This document shows positions 51,566-61,261 of a stretch of 64,000 nt of DNA, piece after piece. Both the position numbers and the translations under genes were made by a program. Position 1 is the stretch's first letter. The number at the start of each line of letters is the position of its first letter. Source of the DNA: Kutzneria viridogrisea (GTDB taxonomy: Bacteria; Actinomycetota; Actinomycetes; Mycobacteriales; Pseudonocardiaceae); the NCBI GenBank assembly GCA_014138725.1, contig JACJID010000008.1, positions 248,001-312,000 of the forward strand, read 5' to 3'. The notes beneath the pieces are model-generated. The model had not been told where the DNA came from. It searched no databases and worked only from the letters and a program-made list of their open reading frames with translations.

Positions 51566-51884
51566 ACGGTCGGCCCTGCGGGCCCGCGGCCGTGCTCTCC
51601 GGCCATGCTCATCGTAAAGGCCAACAGCGCGTGCCACCTGCGGCGAATGCTCTGCTCAGGGTAGACAGACGTTCCTCCAAGTGGAGGGATGGTCAGCCTG
51701 CCGAGTGGGTGTTGACAGATCAACGAGTGCCGTGACCAGCGGCGAAGCACCGCCCACGATGAGTGTCGCGAGTCATTCGAACGGGGTAACCCGGGTGAGC
51801 GTGTCCGACAACACGTACGCGGTCGTGCAACGGTCGGGTGAAGCCACCCGATCTGGCCATTGAGAACAACGAGGAGGTAACCGA
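51566..51884. other. Intergenic region upstream of the exporter gene
   Basis: This 319-bp stretch holds the promoters of the tRNA (minus) and the exporter (plus). A TTGACA hexamer lies at 51712-51717, but no good minus-10 partner was found at the usual distance. Short frames here lack ribosome-binding sites and family resemblance. Confidence 0.4.
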
Positions 51885-53285
51885 GTGCGGCGCAGGACCG
51901 GGGCGCGGGGCAGGTTCTGGCGCGATCGGGCCGGATTCCTGCCGAGACAGCCCCTGACCAGCGAGGACAGTCCGGTGCTCGGGCCGGAGCTACCCCCTGA
52001 CTCCACCGTCAACCTGGTGCTGGACCTGGCCCTGCGCATCGGTGAGGTGCAACTGGCCAGCGGGGCGGCCGCCGCCGACGTCACGGCCACCCTGCTCACG
52101 GTCACCGAGGCCTGCGGCCTGCCGCACTGCGAGGTGGATGTGATCTTCACCTCGATCTCGGTCTGCTGCCACCGCGGCACCGCCGCCTCACCCGTCACCT
52201 CCATGCGCGTCGTGCGGTCACGTGGCCTGGACTACACCCGCCTGGCCGCCGTGGAGCGGCTGGTGCGCGAACTGGGCGCGGGCACGCTGACCCCGGAGTC
52301 GGCCGCCACCGAGCTGGACCTGATCACCAAGGCCCCGCACCCCTACCCGCGCTGGGTGGCCACCGCCGCCTGGGCGGGCATGGCGGCCTCCGTGGCGCTG
52401 CTGCTGGGCGGGAACGCGGTGCTCGCGCTGTTCGCCGCGCTGGTGACGGCGGTGGTGGACCGGATCGGCCGGCTGCTCAACCGCCGCAAGCTGCCGTTCT
52501 TCTACCAGCAGGTGGTCGGCGGGGCGGTGGCCTGCGGGGCGGCGCTGGTGGTGACGGCCTCCGACCTGGTGCCGGTCGGCCAGATGGCGCTGGTGGTCGC
52601 CGCGGGCATCGTGGTGCTGCTCTCGGGGCTGTCGGTGGTCAGCTCGGTGCAGGACGCGATCACCGGCTACAACGTGACCGCCTCGGGCCGCGCGATGGAG
52701 ACCCTGCTGATGACGGCGGGGCTGATCGCCGGGGTGGTGCTGGCCCTGCGCATCGGCGTGCAGCTGGGGGTGAACGCCACGCTGGTGCAGTCCGCCCCGC
52801 TGGCGTTCAGCGCGGTGCCGATCCAGGTCGTGACCGGCGCAACCGCTTGCGCCTGCTACGCGCTGGCCAGCTACGCCCAGCCGAGGGCCCTGCCGGTGGC
52901 CGGACTGGCCGGTGCGGGCGGGGTGGGCTGCTACGCGGTGTTGCAGGCCAGCGGGATAGACATGATCACGGCCACGGCCCTGGCCGCCGTGCTGATCGGC
53001 TTCGGTGGCGCCCTGATGTCGCGCCGGCTGGGCATCGCCCCGCTGATCGTCGTGGTGTCCGGCATGACCCCGCTGCTGCCCGGGCTGACCACGTACCGGG
53101 GGCTGTACCAGTTGATCGTGCAGGGGGACATGACCGGGCTGTCCACGCTGGTGGTGGCGCTGGGCATCGGGCTGGCGCTGGCCGCCGGGGTGGTGCTCGG
53201 CGAGTTCCTGGCGCAACCTGTCCGCAGTGGGCTGGGCAGACTGGAACGCAGGTTCTCCTGGCAGCGGCGTGACCGGTACCACTAG
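51885..53285 (+). CDS. Threonine/serine exporter ThrE family protein
   Basis: A 466-residue membrane protein. The N-terminal soluble domain (about 35-160) has the ThrE pattern ALRIGEVQLASGAAAADVTATL and a Cys/His-rich strand. Ten or so transmembrane helices follow in two groups (GVTGYNVTA-like ITGYNVTASGRAMETLL; a second group ending FLAQPVRSGL). The Corynebacterium prototype exports L-threonine and L-serine by proton antiport. The GTG at 51885 has a GGAGG site. It is monocistronic. Confidence 0.85.
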   Translation: MRRRTGARGRFWRDRAGFLPRQPLTSEDSPVLGPELPPDSTVNLVLDLALRIGEVQLASGAAAADVTATLLTVTEACGLPHCEVDVIFTSISVCCHRGTAASPVTSMRVVRSRGLDYTRLAAVERLVRELGAGTLTPESAATELDLITKAPHPYPRWVATAAWAGMAASVALLLGGNAVLALFAALVTAVVDRIGRLLNRRKLPFFYQQVVGGAVACGAALVVTASDLVPVGQMALVVAAGIVVLLSGLSVVSSVQDAITGYNVTASGRAMETLLMTAGLIAGVVLALRIGVQLGVNATLVQSAPLAFSAVPIQVVTGATACACYALASYAQPRALPVAGLAGAGGVGCYAVLQASGIDMITATALAAVLIGFGGALMSRRLGIAPLIVVVSGMTPLLPGLTTYRGLYQLIVQGDMTGLSTLVVALGIGLALAAGVVLGEFLAQPVRSGLGRLERRFSWQRRDRYH

Positions 53286-53381
53286 GGGGTAGCCCCGTCG
53301 GCAGGACGCGGCCCCGGCCGGGGCTGGCTAGCCTCGACAGGGCTGCGCCGCGTGTTCCACCGACAAGGAGGCGTTTCCGCC

Positions 53382-54809
53382 TTGAGCACCACGGGCTCGG
53401 ACTTCATCGTCGTCGCCAACCGGCTCCCGGTAGACCTGGAACGGCTACCGGACGGCACACAGCGCTGGAAGCACAGCCCTGGTGGCCTGGTGACCGCGCT
53501 GGAGCCCTTCCTTCGCTCGCGCAGCGGGGCCTGGGTCGGCTGGCCGGGTGTGGCCGACGCCGACGTGGAGGAGTTCGAGGAGGAGGGCCTGCGGCTGCAC
53601 CCGGTCGGCCTGTCCTCGGCCGAGGTGCGCGACTACTACGAGGGCTTCTCCAACGGCACGCTGTGGCCGCTGTACCACGACGTGGTGGCCCCGCCGGTGT
53701 TCGACCGGTCCTGGTGGGAGAGCTACGTCAAGGTCAACCGGCGGTTCGCCGACGCCTGCGCCTCGATCGCGGCCCCCGGCGCGACCGTGTGGGTGCAGGA
53801 CTACCAGCTGCAACTGGTGCCCCAGCTGCTCCGCGAGCAGCGGCCCGACCTGCGCATCGGCTTCTTCCTGCACATCCCGTTCCCGCCGGTGGAGCTGTTC
53901 ATGCAGCTGCCCTGGCGCACGGAGATCATCCGAGGACTGCTCGGCGCCGACCTGGTGGGCTTCCACCGGCCGGGCGGGGCGCAGAACTTCCTCTGGCTGG
54001 CACGCAGGCTGGTCGGCCTGGAGCCCAGCCGGGGCGCGGTCGGCGTGCGTACACGTCCGGGTGTCGTCCAGGTGGGTGACCGGACGGTCCGGGTCGGTGC
54101 CTTCCCGATCTCCATCGACGCCGCCGGGCTGGACGCGATCGCGCGCAGCAGGGAGACCCAGCAGCGGGCCAAGCAGATCCGCGCCGAGCTGGGCAACCCG
54201 AAGAAAATCATGCTCGGGGTGGACCGGCTGGACTACACCAAGGGCATTGACGTGCGGTTGCACGCCCTGCACGAGCTGCTGGCCGAGGACAGGCTCTCCG
54301 CCGAGGACGTGGTCATGGTGCAGTTGGCCACCCCAAGCAGGGAGCGGGTCGAGCACTACAAGAAGATGCGCAGCGAGATCGAGCAGGTGGTCGGGAGGAT
54401 CAACGGAGAGTTCTCCCGGGTGGGTCACCCAGCCGTGCACTACTTGCACCAATCGGTGGATCGCAAGGAGCTCTGCGCGTTCATGAGTGCCGCAGATGTG
54501 ATGGTTGTGACGCCTGTCCGAGATGGTATGAATTTGGTCTGCAAGGAGTACGTCGCCTGCCGGTACGACCTCGGTGGCGCGCTAGTGCTCAGTGAGTTCG
54601 CCGGCGCGGCATCGGAGCTCACCAGCGCGTTCCTGGTCAACCCGCACGACCTTGACGGGGTCAAGAACGCTCTGCACGCAGCCCTCACCGTGGACCCGGC
54701 GGAGGGGCGCCGTAGGATGCGCGCACTGCGCCGTCAGGTCCTGACCCACGACGTCGACCGCTGGGCGCGGTCTTTCCTCGAGGCTCTGGGCACGGCGCCA
54801 GCGCACTGA
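53382..54809 (+). CDS. otsA: Trehalose-6-phosphate synthase
   Basis: A 475-residue GT20 enzyme making trehalose 6-phosphate from UDP- or GDP-glucose and glucose 6-phosphate. Signature residues include [44 protein letters not shown] and [17 protein letters not shown]. The TTG start at 53382 is 10 nt after AGGAGG and gives the usual N-terminus. It is followed by the phosphatase-trehalase fusion after 65 bp, so synthesis and dephosphorylation are neighbours. Confidence 0.95.
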   Translation: MSTTGSDFIVVANRLPVDLERLPDGTQRWKHSPGGLVTALEPFLRSRSGAWVGWPGVADADVEEFEEEGLRLHPVGLSSAEVRDYYEGFSNGTLWPLYHDVVAPPVFDRSWWESYVKVNRRFADACASIAAPGATVWVQDYQLQLVPQLLREQRPDLRIGFFLHIPFPPVELFMQLPWRTEIIRGLLGADLVGFHRPGGAQNFLWLARRLVGLEPSRGAVGVRTRPGVVQVGDRTVRVGAFPISIDAAGLDAIARSRETQQRAKQIRAELGNPKKIMLGVDRLDYTKGIDVRLHALHELLAEDRLSAEDVVMVQLATPSRERVEHYKKMRSEIEQVVGRINGEFSRVGHPAVHYLHQSVDRKELCAFMSAADVMVVTPVRDGMNLVCKEYVACRYDLGGALVLSEFAGAASELTSAFLVNPHDLDGVKNALHAALTVDPAEGRRRMRALRRQVLTHDVDRWARSFLEALGTAPAH

Positions 54810-54874
54810 TTCAATTCAGAGTCTGGCCCACATCTGCATACCCCGACCATCCCCCGAAAGCCTGAGGAGGAGGC

Positions 54875-57409
54875 GTGACCGCCGAGGCCCTCCCCGCGGA
54901 GCTCCGACGCGCGCTCGTCCAGATCGCGCGCACCCCGCGGCTGCTCGTAGCGTGCGACTACGACGGAACGCTCGCACCGATCGTGCAGGACCCCGAGCAG
55001 GCCCGCCCGTCGACAGAGTCGGTCGGCGCGCTGCGCTCACTGGCCGGCCTGCACGAGACGACGGCCGCCGTCATCTCGGGCCGCGCCCTGCGCGACCTGG
55101 CAGCTCTGTCCAGACTGCCCGGAGAAGTACACCTGGTCGGCAGCCATGGATCCGAGTTCGACGTCGGGTTCGTGCACGCCATCGACGCTGAGGCGAAGGA
55201 CCTGCACCGCAGGATCCAGTCCAGCCTGGACGAGCTGGTCACCGGTGCCGAGGGCGTGCACCTGGAGGTCAAGCCCGCCAGCATCGCCGTGCACGTGCGC
55301 CGGGCGGCCCCCGAGGTCGGCGAACGCGTGCTGGCCACCGTGCGCACCGGCCCGGCCGCCTGGGACGGCGTGCAGGTGACCGAGGGCAAGGCCGTGATCG
55401 AGCTGGCCGTGGTGCAGACCGACAAGGGCCACGCCCTGGACGTGCTGCGCCACCAGGTCGGCGCCACGGCCGCGATCTTCCTCGGTGACGACGTCACCGA
55501 CGAGAAGGCCTTCGCCCGGCTGACCGGCCCCGACCTGGGCATCCACGTCGGAACCGGCGAGACCCTGGCCGGGTACAAGATCAACGACACCACCGACGTG
55601 GCCACGGTGCTGGCGTTCCTGGTCGAGGAGCGGCGCACCTGGCTGTACGGCGAGCAGGCACCGCCCATCGAGCGGCTGTCCATGCTGGCCAACGAGCGCT
55701 CGGTGGCGCTGGTGACCCCGGACGCCCGGCTCACCTGGATGTGCCACCCCGAGCCGGACTCGGCCGCGGTGTTCGCCGACCTGCTCGGCGGCCCCGGCGC
55801 GGGCATGTTCTCGATCAGGCCCGAGCGCAACGGACTGCCGCTGGGCCAGCGCTACCTGCCGGGCACGATGACCGTGGAGACGCGCTGGTCGCGGCTGCTG
55901 GTCACCGACTACCTGGACCACTACGCGGCACCGCACCGCACCGACCTGGTGCGCGTGGTGTCCGGTTCGACCAAGGCCGTGGTGGAGTTCGCGCCGCGCC
56001 CGGAGTTCGGGCAGGTCCCGGTGCGCATCGCGGTGGAGGCCGACGGCCTGCGCGTGCTGGGCACCACCGACCCGATCGTGCTGCGTGCCCCCGGGCTGAC
56101 CTGGCAGATCGCCTCCGACGGCATGCACGAGACGGCCACCGCCGTGATCGAGCCCGGCGAGAACGCGCCCGTGGTGCTGGAACTGCGCTGCGGCACCGAC
56201 GACCTGTCGGCCAACCCGGTCAGCGAGTCCGAGCGGCGCAACCGCGCGGGCAGCTACTGGTCGGAGTGGCTGTCCGGGCTCAAGCTGCCCGAGCTCGAGC
56301 GCGACCTGGTGGCCCGCTCCGCGCTGACCCTGCGCGGGCTGTGCCACTCGGAGACCGGCGCGATCATGGCGGCGGCCACCACCTCGCTGCCCGAGGAGAT
56401 CGGCGGGGTCCGCAACTGGGACTACCGCTACTGCTGGCTGCGGGACGCGGCGCTGACCGCGCAGGCACTGGTCTCGCTGGGCTCCACCAGTGAGGCCGAG
56501 GCCTACCTGAGCTGGGTGCACGGCGTGCTGGCCACGCTGCCCGGCCCGGAGCGGCTGCACCCGCTGTACACGATCCACGGCACCACGCTGGGCCCCGAGG
56601 CCGTCATCGACACGCTGCCCGGTTACGCGGGCTCGCGGCCGGTGCGCGTGGGCAACCTGGCCAACCAGCAGGTGCAGTTGGACGTGTTCGGGCCGGTGGT
56701 GGACCTGGTCGCCAAGCTGACCGAGGTGCGCGGCAAGCTCACCGACGACGACTGGCGCATGGTCTGCGCGATGGCCGAGGCGGTCTCCCGCCGCTGGCAC
56801 GAGCCCGACCACGGCATCTGGGAGGAGCGGCACGCGCCCCGGCACAACGTCTACTCGAAGGTCATGTGCTGGATGACCATCGACCGGGCGGTGCGGCTGG
56901 CCGAGACCTACGGCCGCGAGTTCGACCCGTCCTGGCCCGCCCTGCGCGACACGATCGCCGCCGACGTGGTCAAGAACGGCTGGAACGCCGAGGTGGGCGC
57001 GTTCACCACCGCCTACGACGGCACCGACCTGGACGCGGCCTCGCTGCACGTGGGCCTGGCCGGGCTGATCGACCCGACCGACGAGCGGTTCCAGTCCACG
57101 GTCACCGCCATCGAGGCGGAGCTGCGCAGCGGTGCCACCGTGTACCGCTACCACCGCGACGACGGCCTGCCCGGGGACGAGGGCGGCTTCCACCTGTGCG
57201 CGGCGTGGATGGTCGAGGCGTACCTGCTCTCCGGCAGGCGCACCGAGGCCGAGGAGCTGTTCGCGCAGATCGTGGACTGCGCGGGCCCGACGGGTCTGCT
57301 GCCCGAGGAGTACGACCCGGTCGCCGAGCGCTCGCTGGGCAACCACCCGCAGGCGTACTCGCACCTGGGCCTGATCCGCTGCGCCCAGTTGCTCAGCGCC
57401 AGCAGGTAG
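54875..57409 (+). CDS. Trehalose-6-phosphatase (OtsB) fused to GH15 glucoamylase/trehalase-like domain
   Basis: An 844-residue fusion. Residues about 10-250 are an HAD phosphatase: CDYDGTLAPI (nucleophile Asp), ISGRALRDL and FLGDDVTDEKAF. Residues about 265-844 are a GH15-type catalytic region with an N-terminal beta-sandwich and an alpha/alpha-barrel: VRNWDYRYCWLRDAAL, GIWEERHAPRHNV (candidate acid Glu) and GLLPEEYDP (candidate base Glu). It could both release trehalose and split it to glucose. The GTG start has a GAGGAGGAGG site. No internal stop or linker shift suggests an assembly artefact. Confidence 0.88.
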   Translation: MTAEALPAELRRALVQIARTPRLLVACDYDGTLAPIVQDPEQARPSTESVGALRSLAGLHETTAAVISGRALRDLAALSRLPGEVHLVGSHGSEFDVGFVHAIDAEAKDLHRRIQSSLDELVTGAEGVHLEVKPASIAVHVRRAAPEVGERVLATVRTGPAAWDGVQVTEGKAVIELAVVQTDKGHALDVLRHQVGATAAIFLGDDVTDEKAFARLTGPDLGIHVGTGETLAGYKINDTTDVATVLAFLVEERRTWLYGEQAPPIERLSMLANERSVALVTPDARLTWMCHPEPDSAAVFADLLGGPGAGMFSIRPERNGLPLGQRYLPGTMTVETRWSRLLVTDYLDHYAAPHRTDLVRVVSGSTKAVVEFAPRPEFGQVPVRIAVEADGLRVLGTTDPIVLRAPGLTWQIASDGMHETATAVIEPGENAPVVLELRCGTDDLSANPVSESERRNRAGSYWSEWLSGLKLPELERDLVARSALTLRGLCHSETGAIMAAATTSLPEEIGGVRNWDYRYCWLRDAALTAQALVSLGSTSEAEAYLSWVHGVLATLPGPERLHPLYTIHGTTLGPEAVIDTLPGYAGSRPVRVGNLANQQVQLDVFGPVVDLVAKLTEVRGKLTDDDWRMVCAMAEAVSRRWHEPDHGIWEERHAPRHNVYSKVMCWMTIDRAVRLAETYGREFDPSWPALRDTIAADVVKNGWNAEVGAFTTAYDGTDLDAASLHVGLAGLIDPTDERFQSTVTAIEAELRSGATVYRYHRDDGLPGDEGGFHLCAAWMVEAYLLSGRRTEAEELFAQIVDCAGPTGLLPEEYDPVAERSLGNHPQAYSHLGLIRCAQLLSASR

Positions 57410-57420
57410 TTCGCGCATCA

Positions 57421-57458
57421 GAGGGCCACCCGGTCGATAGCCTGACCGGGTGGCCCTC
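57421..57458 (+). terminator. Perfect hairpin overlapping the next start codon
   Basis: GAGGGCCACCCGGTC (57421-57435) pairs perfectly with 57444-57458 across an 8-nt loop, 12 nt after the fusion-gene stop. The GTG start of the following hydrolase (57450) lies inside the right arm. It terminates the trehalose operon and may hide the next start. Confidence 0.8.
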
Positions 57459-58193
57459 TCGTACGACGTGGCCGGTTCCGGCACGCACGTGGTCCTGCTG
57501 CACTCCACCGCCTGCGACCGGCGCATGTGGGACCCGCAGTGGGCGGCCCTGACCGAGCGGCACCGCGTGCTGCGCCCCGACTTCCGCGGCTACGGGCAGA
57601 CCCCGCGCGGCACCGGGCCGTACACCGACGCCGAGGACGTGCTCGCGCTGATGGACTCGCTCGCCATCGACTCGGCCGCGCTGGTCGGCGCCTCGTTCGG
57701 CGGGCGGATCGCGCAGGTGCTGGCCGCCGACCACCCGGAGCGGGTCAGCAGGCTGGCGCTGCTGTGCGCGGGCACACCCGGCGGGCAGCCCGGCCCGGAC
57801 ATGGACGACTACCTCCAGGCCGAGGCGAGGTTGACCGCCGCCGAGGACGTGCCGGGCATCGCCGAGCTGTTCGCGCGGACCTGGCTCGGCCCCGCAGCAG
57901 ACGACTCCGCCCGCGAGGCCGTGCGCGCCATGCGCCTGAACTCGGCGCGGATGGCGACCGAGCCCGGTACCTGGGGCACGTCGGCGCTCGTGGACCTCCG
58001 GGAGATCACGGCGCCGACCCTGGTGGTGTCGGGGCGGCACGACCTGCCCACCTACCAGCGGATCGCCCGTGAGGTGGCCGACCGGGTGCCGGGGGCACGC
58101 CTGCTCGAACTGGACTGGGCGGGCCACCTGCCCAGCCTGGAGCGCCCCGCCGAGACCACGGCCCTGCTGCTGGAGTTCCTCGCGGTACCGTGA
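57450..58193 (+). CDS. Alpha/beta-fold hydrolase
   Basis: A 247-residue single-domain hydrolase. The nucleophile elbow is GASFGGR (Ser), with Asp in SGRHDLP and His in WAGHLPSLE; the oxyanion region is LLHSTACDRRMWDPQW. The GTG at 57450 is the first possible start, since an in-frame TAG lies 12 nt upstream at 57438. There is no Shine-Dalgarno sequence, so it is probably leaderless or coupled. The substrate is unknown; it resembles esterase and enol-lactonase members. Confidence 0.83.
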   Translation: MALSYDVAGSGTHVVLLHSTACDRRMWDPQWAALTERHRVLRPDFRGYGQTPRGTGPYTDAEDVLALMDSLAIDSAALVGASFGGRIAQVLAADHPERVSRLALLCAGTPGGQPGPDMDDYLQAEARLTAAEDVPGIAELFARTWLGPAADDSAREAVRAMRLNSARMATEPGTWGTSALVDLREITAPTLVVSGRHDLPTYQRIAREVADRVPGARLLELDWAGHLPSLERPAETTALLLEFLAVP

Positions 58194-58212
58194 GAGCAGG
58201 GGGGTGGTCGCG

Positions 58213-58911
58213 ATGCAGCTGCGTGATCCTGAGGTGCGACCGGGGCAGTTCCTGTTGCGGGAGACCCACTCGTGGCAACTGTCCAGCGTCATGTCAGTGG
58301 ACAGGAACGGCTCGCTGCACGACCCGGGTCTCGTCCGGAAGGTCGAGCACCGGTCGCGGACCTGGATACCCGCAGACTTCGAGCAGGAGTGGGTGCAGCT
58401 GCGGATCACCACGGGCGCCTACGAGTGGGTGCGCGGGGACGAGCAACGCGGGCGCGAGTTCGGGCTGGACCCGGTCGTACCGGAGACAGCGGTGCACCGC
58501 GCACCGCGTGGGGAGTTCTTCGGCGCCCACCCCGGCGGCTGGATGACCCCCAACCCCGAGTGGCTCGCGGCCCTGCCCGCGGATCGCGAGGAGCTGTACC
58601 GCAAGCTGCGCGCGGACACCGCGGGACGCGGCAGGGACCCCGACCTACAGGTCGTGGTGTACGCCACCGCCGCACTGCGCAGCGGCATCGTGCCCGCCCC
58701 GGTCCGCAGCACCATCTACCAGGCACTGGCCCTGGTGCCCGGCATGGTGGTCACGGAGACCTCGTTCCGGCTCAGCCGGGCCGGGACCACCACGGAGCTG
58801 GAACTGGACCCGGACACCGGGCTGGTCGTGGCCGAACACGACCAGAGCGGTGACCTGCCGAGGACCACCACGACCACCCGGACCTTGGTGGTGGACGAGA
58901 TCGTCTACTGA
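58213..58911 (+). CDS. Uncharacterised protein (CU044_5270-like)
   Basis: A 232-residue soluble protein of unknown function. The C-terminal half (DPDLQVVVYATAALRSGIVPAPVRSTIYQALALVPG and later TTELELDPDTGLVVAE) resembles the CU044_5270 family of actinobacterial proteins, usually anti-sigma-linked or membrane-anchored. Here no transmembrane helix is seen. The ATG at 58213 is used; a GTG three codons earlier is possible. It starts 19 bp after the hydrolase and ends 7 bp into radA on the other strand. Confidence 0.55.
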   Translation: MQLRDPEVRPGQFLLRETHSWQLSSVMSVDRNGSLHDPGLVRKVEHRSRTWIPADFEQEWVQLRITTGAYEWVRGDEQRGREFGLDPVVPETAVHRAPRGEFFGAHPGGWMTPNPEWLAALPADREELYRKLRADTAGRGRDPDLQVVVYATAALRSGIVPAPVRSTIYQALALVPGMVVTETSFRLSRAGTTTELELDPDTGLVVAEHDQSGDLPRTTTTTRTLVVDEIVY

Positions 58912-60311
58912 GCCACGTCGTAGAGCACCTGCAACGCGGCCCCCAGGTCCGGCACGACCAGGGTGCGGATGCCCTCGGGCAGCGGCCCGGCGTCCGGCGG
59001 CACGAGGGCGCGGGTGAAACCCAGCCGGGCCGCCTCGGCCAGCCGCCTGCCCACCCCGGTGACCCGGCGCATCTCCCCCGCCAGCCCGACCTCACCCAGC
59101 ACCACCACGTCGGCGGGCAGCGCCACCTCCCTGGCCGCCGAGGCCACCGCCAGCGCCACGGCCAGGTCGGCGGCGGGCTCGGTGATCCGCATGCCGCCCA
59201 CCGCCGCGGTGAACACGTCCTGCTCGCTGAGCTTGACCTTGCCGCGCCGCTCCAGCACGGCCTGGATCATGGCCACCCGGCCGGAGTCCAGGTCGCTGAC
59301 GGCCCTGCGCGGGGAGGGCAGGTGCGACTTGGCCACCAGGGCCTGCACCTCGGCCAGCAGCGGGCGCTTGCCCTCCATGGCCACGGTGACCGCCGTGCCG
59401 GGCACCCCCACGTCCTTGCGGTTGAGGAACAGCCCCGAGGGGTCCGGAACGCCCTCGATGCCGTCGTCGCGCAGCTCGAAGCAGCCCACCTCGTCGGCGG
59501 GCCCGTAGCGGTTCTTCACCCCGCGCAGCAGGCGCAGCGTGGAGTGCCGGTCGCCCTCGAACTGGAGCACCACGTCCACCAGGTGCTCCAGCACGCGCGG
59601 GCCCGCGATGGAGCCGTCCTTGGTGACGTGGCCGACCAGCACCACCGGCAGCGAGTGCTCCTTGGCCAGCGCGATCAGCGCGGCGGCCACGGCGCGCACC
59701 TGGGTGACCCCGCCGACCGTCCCGGTGTCCGAGGTGGACTGCACGGTCTGCACCGAGTCCACGATCATCAGCCCGGGCTTGACCGCCTCCACGTGCCCGA
59801 GCACCGCGGACAGGTCGCTCTCGGCGGCCAGGAAGATCTCCTGGTGCAGGTTGCCGGTGCGCTCGGCGCGCAGCCGCACCTGACCGGCCGACTCCTCCCC
59901 TGTGACGTACAACACAGGCGAGCTGCCCTGCTCGGCCCAGCGGTGCGCGACCTCCAGCAGCAGGGTCGACTTGCCCACCCCGGGCTCCCCGGCCATCAGC
60001 ACCACCGCGCCGGGCACGATGCCGCCGCCGAGCACGCGGTCCAGCTCACCGACCCCGGTGGGCTGCGCGCGGGTGGTCTCGACGTCGACCTCGGAGATGC
60101 GCCTGGCCGGTGAGCTGGGTGCTCCGGCCGCGACCCTGGCCAGCCCTGGCCGGGCGGCGGCCCGCTCCTCGATCGTGCCCCAGGCCTGGCACTCGGGGCA
60201 GCGGCCGAACCACTTCGCCAGCTCGTGCCCGCACTCGGCGCAGCGGTAGCCCGGCTTGGCCGGACGTGCGTTCTTCACCACACCGACCACGGTAGGGCCG
60301 GGCACCGACAA
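58905..60311 (-). CDS. radA: DNA repair protein RadA
   Basis: A RecA-like branch-migration factor of about 460 residues. It has the N-terminal zinc finger YRCAECGHE plus CPECQAWG, Walker A GEPGVGKST, the RadA motif KNRYGPADEVG and a C-terminal Lon-protease-like domain. The start is uncertain: TTG at 60311 is the longest, while GTG codons at 60305, 60290, 60281 or 60278 are possible, and none has a clear ribosome-binding site. It lies directly downstream of the LpqE-like gene, as in mycobacteria. Confidence 0.93.
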   Translation of the reverse strand: MSVPGPTVVGVVKNARPAKPGYRCAECGHELAKWFGRCPECQAWGTIEERAAARPGLARVAAGAPSSPARRISEVDVETTRAQPTGVGELDRVLGGGIVPGAVVLMAGEPGVGKSTLLLEVAHRWAEQGSSPVLYVTGEESAGQVRLRAERTGNLHQEIFLAAESDLSAVLGHVEAVKPGLMIVDSVQTVQSTSDTGTVGGVTQVRAVAAALIALAKEHSLPVVLVGHVTKDGSIAGPRVLEHLVDVVLQFEGDRHSTLRLLRGVKNRYGPADEVGCFELRDDGIEGVPDPSGLFLNRKDVGVPGTAVTVAMEGKRPLLAEVQALVAKSHLPSPRRAVSDLDSGRVAMIQAVLERRGKVKLSEQDVFTAAVGGMRITEPAADLAVALAVASAAREVALPADVVVLGEVGLAGEMRRVTGVGRRLAEAARLGFTRALVPPDAGPLPEGIRTLVVPDLGAALQVLYDVAQ

Positions 60312-60333
60312 GTAGCGGCACGGCCCCCGTGGA

Positions 60334-61005
60334 TCAGCCCTCCTTGCCCTCCGGGCGCGGGTCGGCGCTGGCGCCGATCGGCAGCCGCAGGGTCAGCTCC
60401 CCGGACACCGCGAAGGTGAAGCGCACGTCCACGGTCTGGCCGGGGGTGAGCTTGTCCAGCTTGAGCCCGGTGAGCACGATCCGGATCTTGCCGACGGGCA
60501 GCTTCGTGGTCGGGGCGCTGCTGCCGGTCGCGCTGGCACCGGTGGTGCTGGTGCCGGTGGTCGTGGTCGCGCTGGGCGAGCCGCTGGCGCTGGTGGGCGT
60601 CGCGGCGGAGGAGCTCGGCACGGTGGTCGCCGTCGGTGCCGGGTTGTCGTCCAGGTCCTTGCCCGCGACCACGGAGTTGCGGGCGGCGATGGCGGTGGTG
60701 CCGCTGATCGTGGCCGAGGCGAACTGCGGGCTGGTCACGGCCTTGAGCTCGTCGCCGAGCTCACCGGAGTTGGCGATGGTGATGATCAGCGGGGCGTTGT
60801 CCCCGCGCGAGTAGTACCGGTTCGCGTTGACCGGGAAGGCCAGCTGGGCGTCGCGCACGGCGAGGGTGCCCACGGTGCCGTTCGCGCCGTTGACCCCGGC
60901 CACCTGCGTGGAGGTCTGCGTGATCTGCCCCGCCCCGCAGCCGGTGAGCAGCACGGCCGCGGACACGCCAAGCACGGCGGGCAGCAGGCGCAGCTTCGAG
61001 TTCAC
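60334..61005 (-). CDS. LpqE-like lipoprotein
   Basis: A 223-residue lipoprotein with a signal peptide ending LLTGCGAGQ. The mature N-terminus GCGAGQITQT and beta-rich body (TVGTLAVRDAQLAFPV; LPVGKIRIVLTGL) resemble mycobacterial LpqE and copper-chaperone-like PCu(A)C folds. A Ser/Thr/Ala-rich insert of about 45 residues interrupts the domain (about residues 118-165). It lies between radA and carD, matching the mycobacterial gene order, which supports the name. The function is unknown. Confidence 0.75.
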   Translation of the reverse strand: MNSKLRLLPAVLGVSAAVLLTGCGAGQITQTSTQVAGVNGANGTVGTLAVRDAQLAFPVNANRYYSRGDNAPLIITIANSGELGDELKAVTSPQFASATISGTTAIAARNSVVAGKDLDDNPAPTATTVPSSSAATPTSASGSPSATTTTGTSTTGASATGSSAPTTKLPVGKIRIVLTGLKLDKLTPGQTVDVRFTFAVSGELTLRLPIGASADPRPEGKEG

Positions 61006-61261
61006 GGTGGCGATCCCTCCTGGATGACTCCTCTGGCAAGCGGAAGCCTAACCACAGCCCGGAACCGCCCGCGCACGCGGTGGTCCCGAGGTGGCGGCGG
61101 ACACGTCGTCCACTGTGGACTCCACACCCCCGGCCAGCACGGTCGACGCGGGTTTGTCAACCCCCCGTCCAGCCGCTGACCTGCGGTAACGGATCACCGG
61201 CGGCGGATGCGGGGATTGCCGGACGTGTTAAGCTTGGGTCAGCGAAAGGGGCAGAGGACAC
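61006..61261. promoter_or_regulatory. Divergent promoter region of the lpqE-like and carD genes
   Basis: A 256-bp gap. A 13-bp palindrome GTCCACTGTGGAC lies at 61108-61120. A TTAAGCT stretch at 61229-61235 is a possible minus-10 for carD, about 30 nt before its AGAGGA site, without a clear minus-35. No small gene is seen. Confidence 0.4.

Noticed and set aside
51490-53285. Functional link between tRNA-Thr and the ThrE-type threonine exporter
   Set aside because: They are neighbours but divergent, with separate promoters and no T-box or attenuator. The shared amino acid is most likely coincidence.
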